Of a stretch of 41,104 bases of DNA, positions 40,754 to 41,104 are shown one piece after another. Numbering within the stretch: position 1 is the stretch's first letter; the number at the start of each line of letters is the position of its first letter. Location of the stretch: assembly GCA_016712465.1 (NCBI GenBank), contig JADJQZ010000004.1:1-41104 (forward strand), written 5' to 3'. Origin of the DNA: Candidatus Obscuribacter sp. GTDB taxonomy: Bacteria > Cyanobacteriota > Vampirovibrionia > Obscuribacterales > Obscuribacteraceae. Made by a program: the position numbers and the translations under genes. The notes beneath the pieces are model-generated. The model did no database searches. It saw nothing but the letters and a program-made list of their open reading frames with translations, and was not told where the DNA came from.

Positions 40754-40856
40754 CGTCACAATGACCGCGGCCAACCTTCCATTTGCTAGCAGAGCAGGGT
40801 CTAGTCTTGCTGCAGATTTGTGACATCCCTGCTTCGCAATGGAATAACTCTTAGAA

Positions 40857-40863
40857 CAATCAG
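40857..40863 (+). repeat. Target-site duplication copy, CAATCAG
   Basis: Same 7-mer and orientation as 3556-3562, immediately outside the inverted repeat that begins at 40864. Together they mark a single insertion event on a circular molecule. Confidence 0.85.
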
Positions 40864-40899
40864 AGGTATGGCAACGATTCGCGTAAAAATGGGCCATTT
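40864..40899 (+). repeat. Tn3 terminal inverted repeat (tnpA side)
   Basis: Begins AGGTATGGCAACGATTCGCG at the outer end and continues to CCATTT at 40899. 33 of 36 bases match the inverted copy at 3520-3555. The transposase stop codon (40929-40931) lies 30 bp inside it, the usual distance. Confidence 0.93.
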
Positions 40900-40928
40900 C
40901 GCTCTTGGGAAGCCAGCAAACCTGGCAA

Positions 40929-41104
40929 TTAGCCAGCATTAGCGAACTTTTTGTTCTTTAAGCCAAGCTCGTAGGTTGGAAATGGTTGTCCGCGATCCAT
41001 ATTGAGCACGTAATCGCCAAACCGATTGATGTGTTCGCGGATGTATGGGCTGATCTGGCCAATGGTCGCTTCGTCAAACTTATGTCCTTCCGTCGCTAGC
41101 TGGC
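40929..41104 (-). pseudogene. tnpA: Tn3-family transposase, C-terminal end, cut by window edge
   Basis: Minus-strand reading gives QLATEGHKFDEATIGQ, then ISPYIREHINRFGDYVLN and a stop at 40929. This is the conserved C-terminus of Tn3 transposases (S-P-Y-x-x-x-H-I-N-R-F-G). It lacks everything before it, exactly the part present at 1-2783. Orientation agrees if the molecule is circular. Between the last codon at the left edge and the first here about 28 family residues are absent, and the frames require a gap of 3n+2 bases (about 83 or 86). Direct end-to-end joining would break the frame. Confidence 0.9.

Noticed and set aside
40727..40939. 70-codon minus-strand frame at the right end
   Set aside because: It covers the transposon terminal repeat and target duplication, and overlaps the transposase C-terminus in another frame.

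Overview
The window looks like an almost complete circular mobilizable plasmid of about 41.2 kb. The main evidence is that a Tn3-family transposase on the minus strand runs off the left edge (position 1), and the missing C-terminal end of such a transposase sits at the right edge (40929-41104). The two 36-bp inverted repeats of one transposon lie at 3520-3555 and 40864-40899 and face outward across the window ends. Each is flanked by the same 7-bp direct repeat, CAATCAG. Joining the ends gives one Tn3 element with about 83-86 bases missing at the junction. The host cannot be named from this sequence. Signal peptides, ordinary sigma70-like promoters and Shine-Dalgarno sites indicate a bacterium, and nothing decides the phylum.

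Layout. 40864-41104 plus 1-3555: Tn3 transposon, with tnpA broken by two frameshifts and tnpR intact. 3559-5411 (minus): three-gene toxin-antitoxin-like operon (Xre regulator, PIN toxin, unknown third protein). 5808-5981 (minus): small YegP/DUF1508 protein. 6259-7595 (plus): a second three-gene operon (HigB-like toxin, Xre antitoxin, DUF6941-like protein). 7773-8357: serine resolvase, probably for plasmid dimers. 9452-11071: protein of seven zinc ribbons. 11341-22695: accessory cargo with a membrane protein, a glycine-rich protein, a beta-helix protein, a small YD-like protein, a 2062-residue RHS/YD-repeat protein and an exported protein. 23832-26621: plasmid maintenance or early genes (GP88-like, SSB, RadC-like JAB protein). 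27120-28076: tandem 24-bp repeats and a candidate oriT. 28077-33989: mobilization operon (MobC-like, relaxase, coupling ATPase, J-domain membrane protein, two-TM protein, exported protein). 34000-36545: anchored protein, four-zinc-ribbon protein and an overlapping HEPN-like/zinc-ribbon protein. 37146-38552: KfrA/Par-like DNA-binding coiled-coil protein beside a dense GCGAA/TTCGC repeat field that resembles a centromere or origin. 38866-40698: archaeo-eukaryotic primase-type replication protein.

How it works together. Replication is probably started by the primase-type Rep, whose leader contains a promoter followed by a terminator hairpin (possible attenuation). Segregation is probably served by the single Par-like protein with its repeat field, plus the resolvase and two addiction operons. 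Transfer relies on an own relaxase and coupling protein, but no type IV secretion channel genes are present, so the plasmid should be mobilizable rather than self-transmissible. The mobilization block is strikingly purine-rich on the plus strand and uses ATA and AGG codons heavily, unlike the RHS cargo.

The best candidates for undescribed biology are the paired zinc-ribbon-repeat and HEPN-like genes at 34535-36545 with a paralogue at 9452, the third genes of the two toxin-antitoxin operons, and the 24-bp repeat arrays before oriT.
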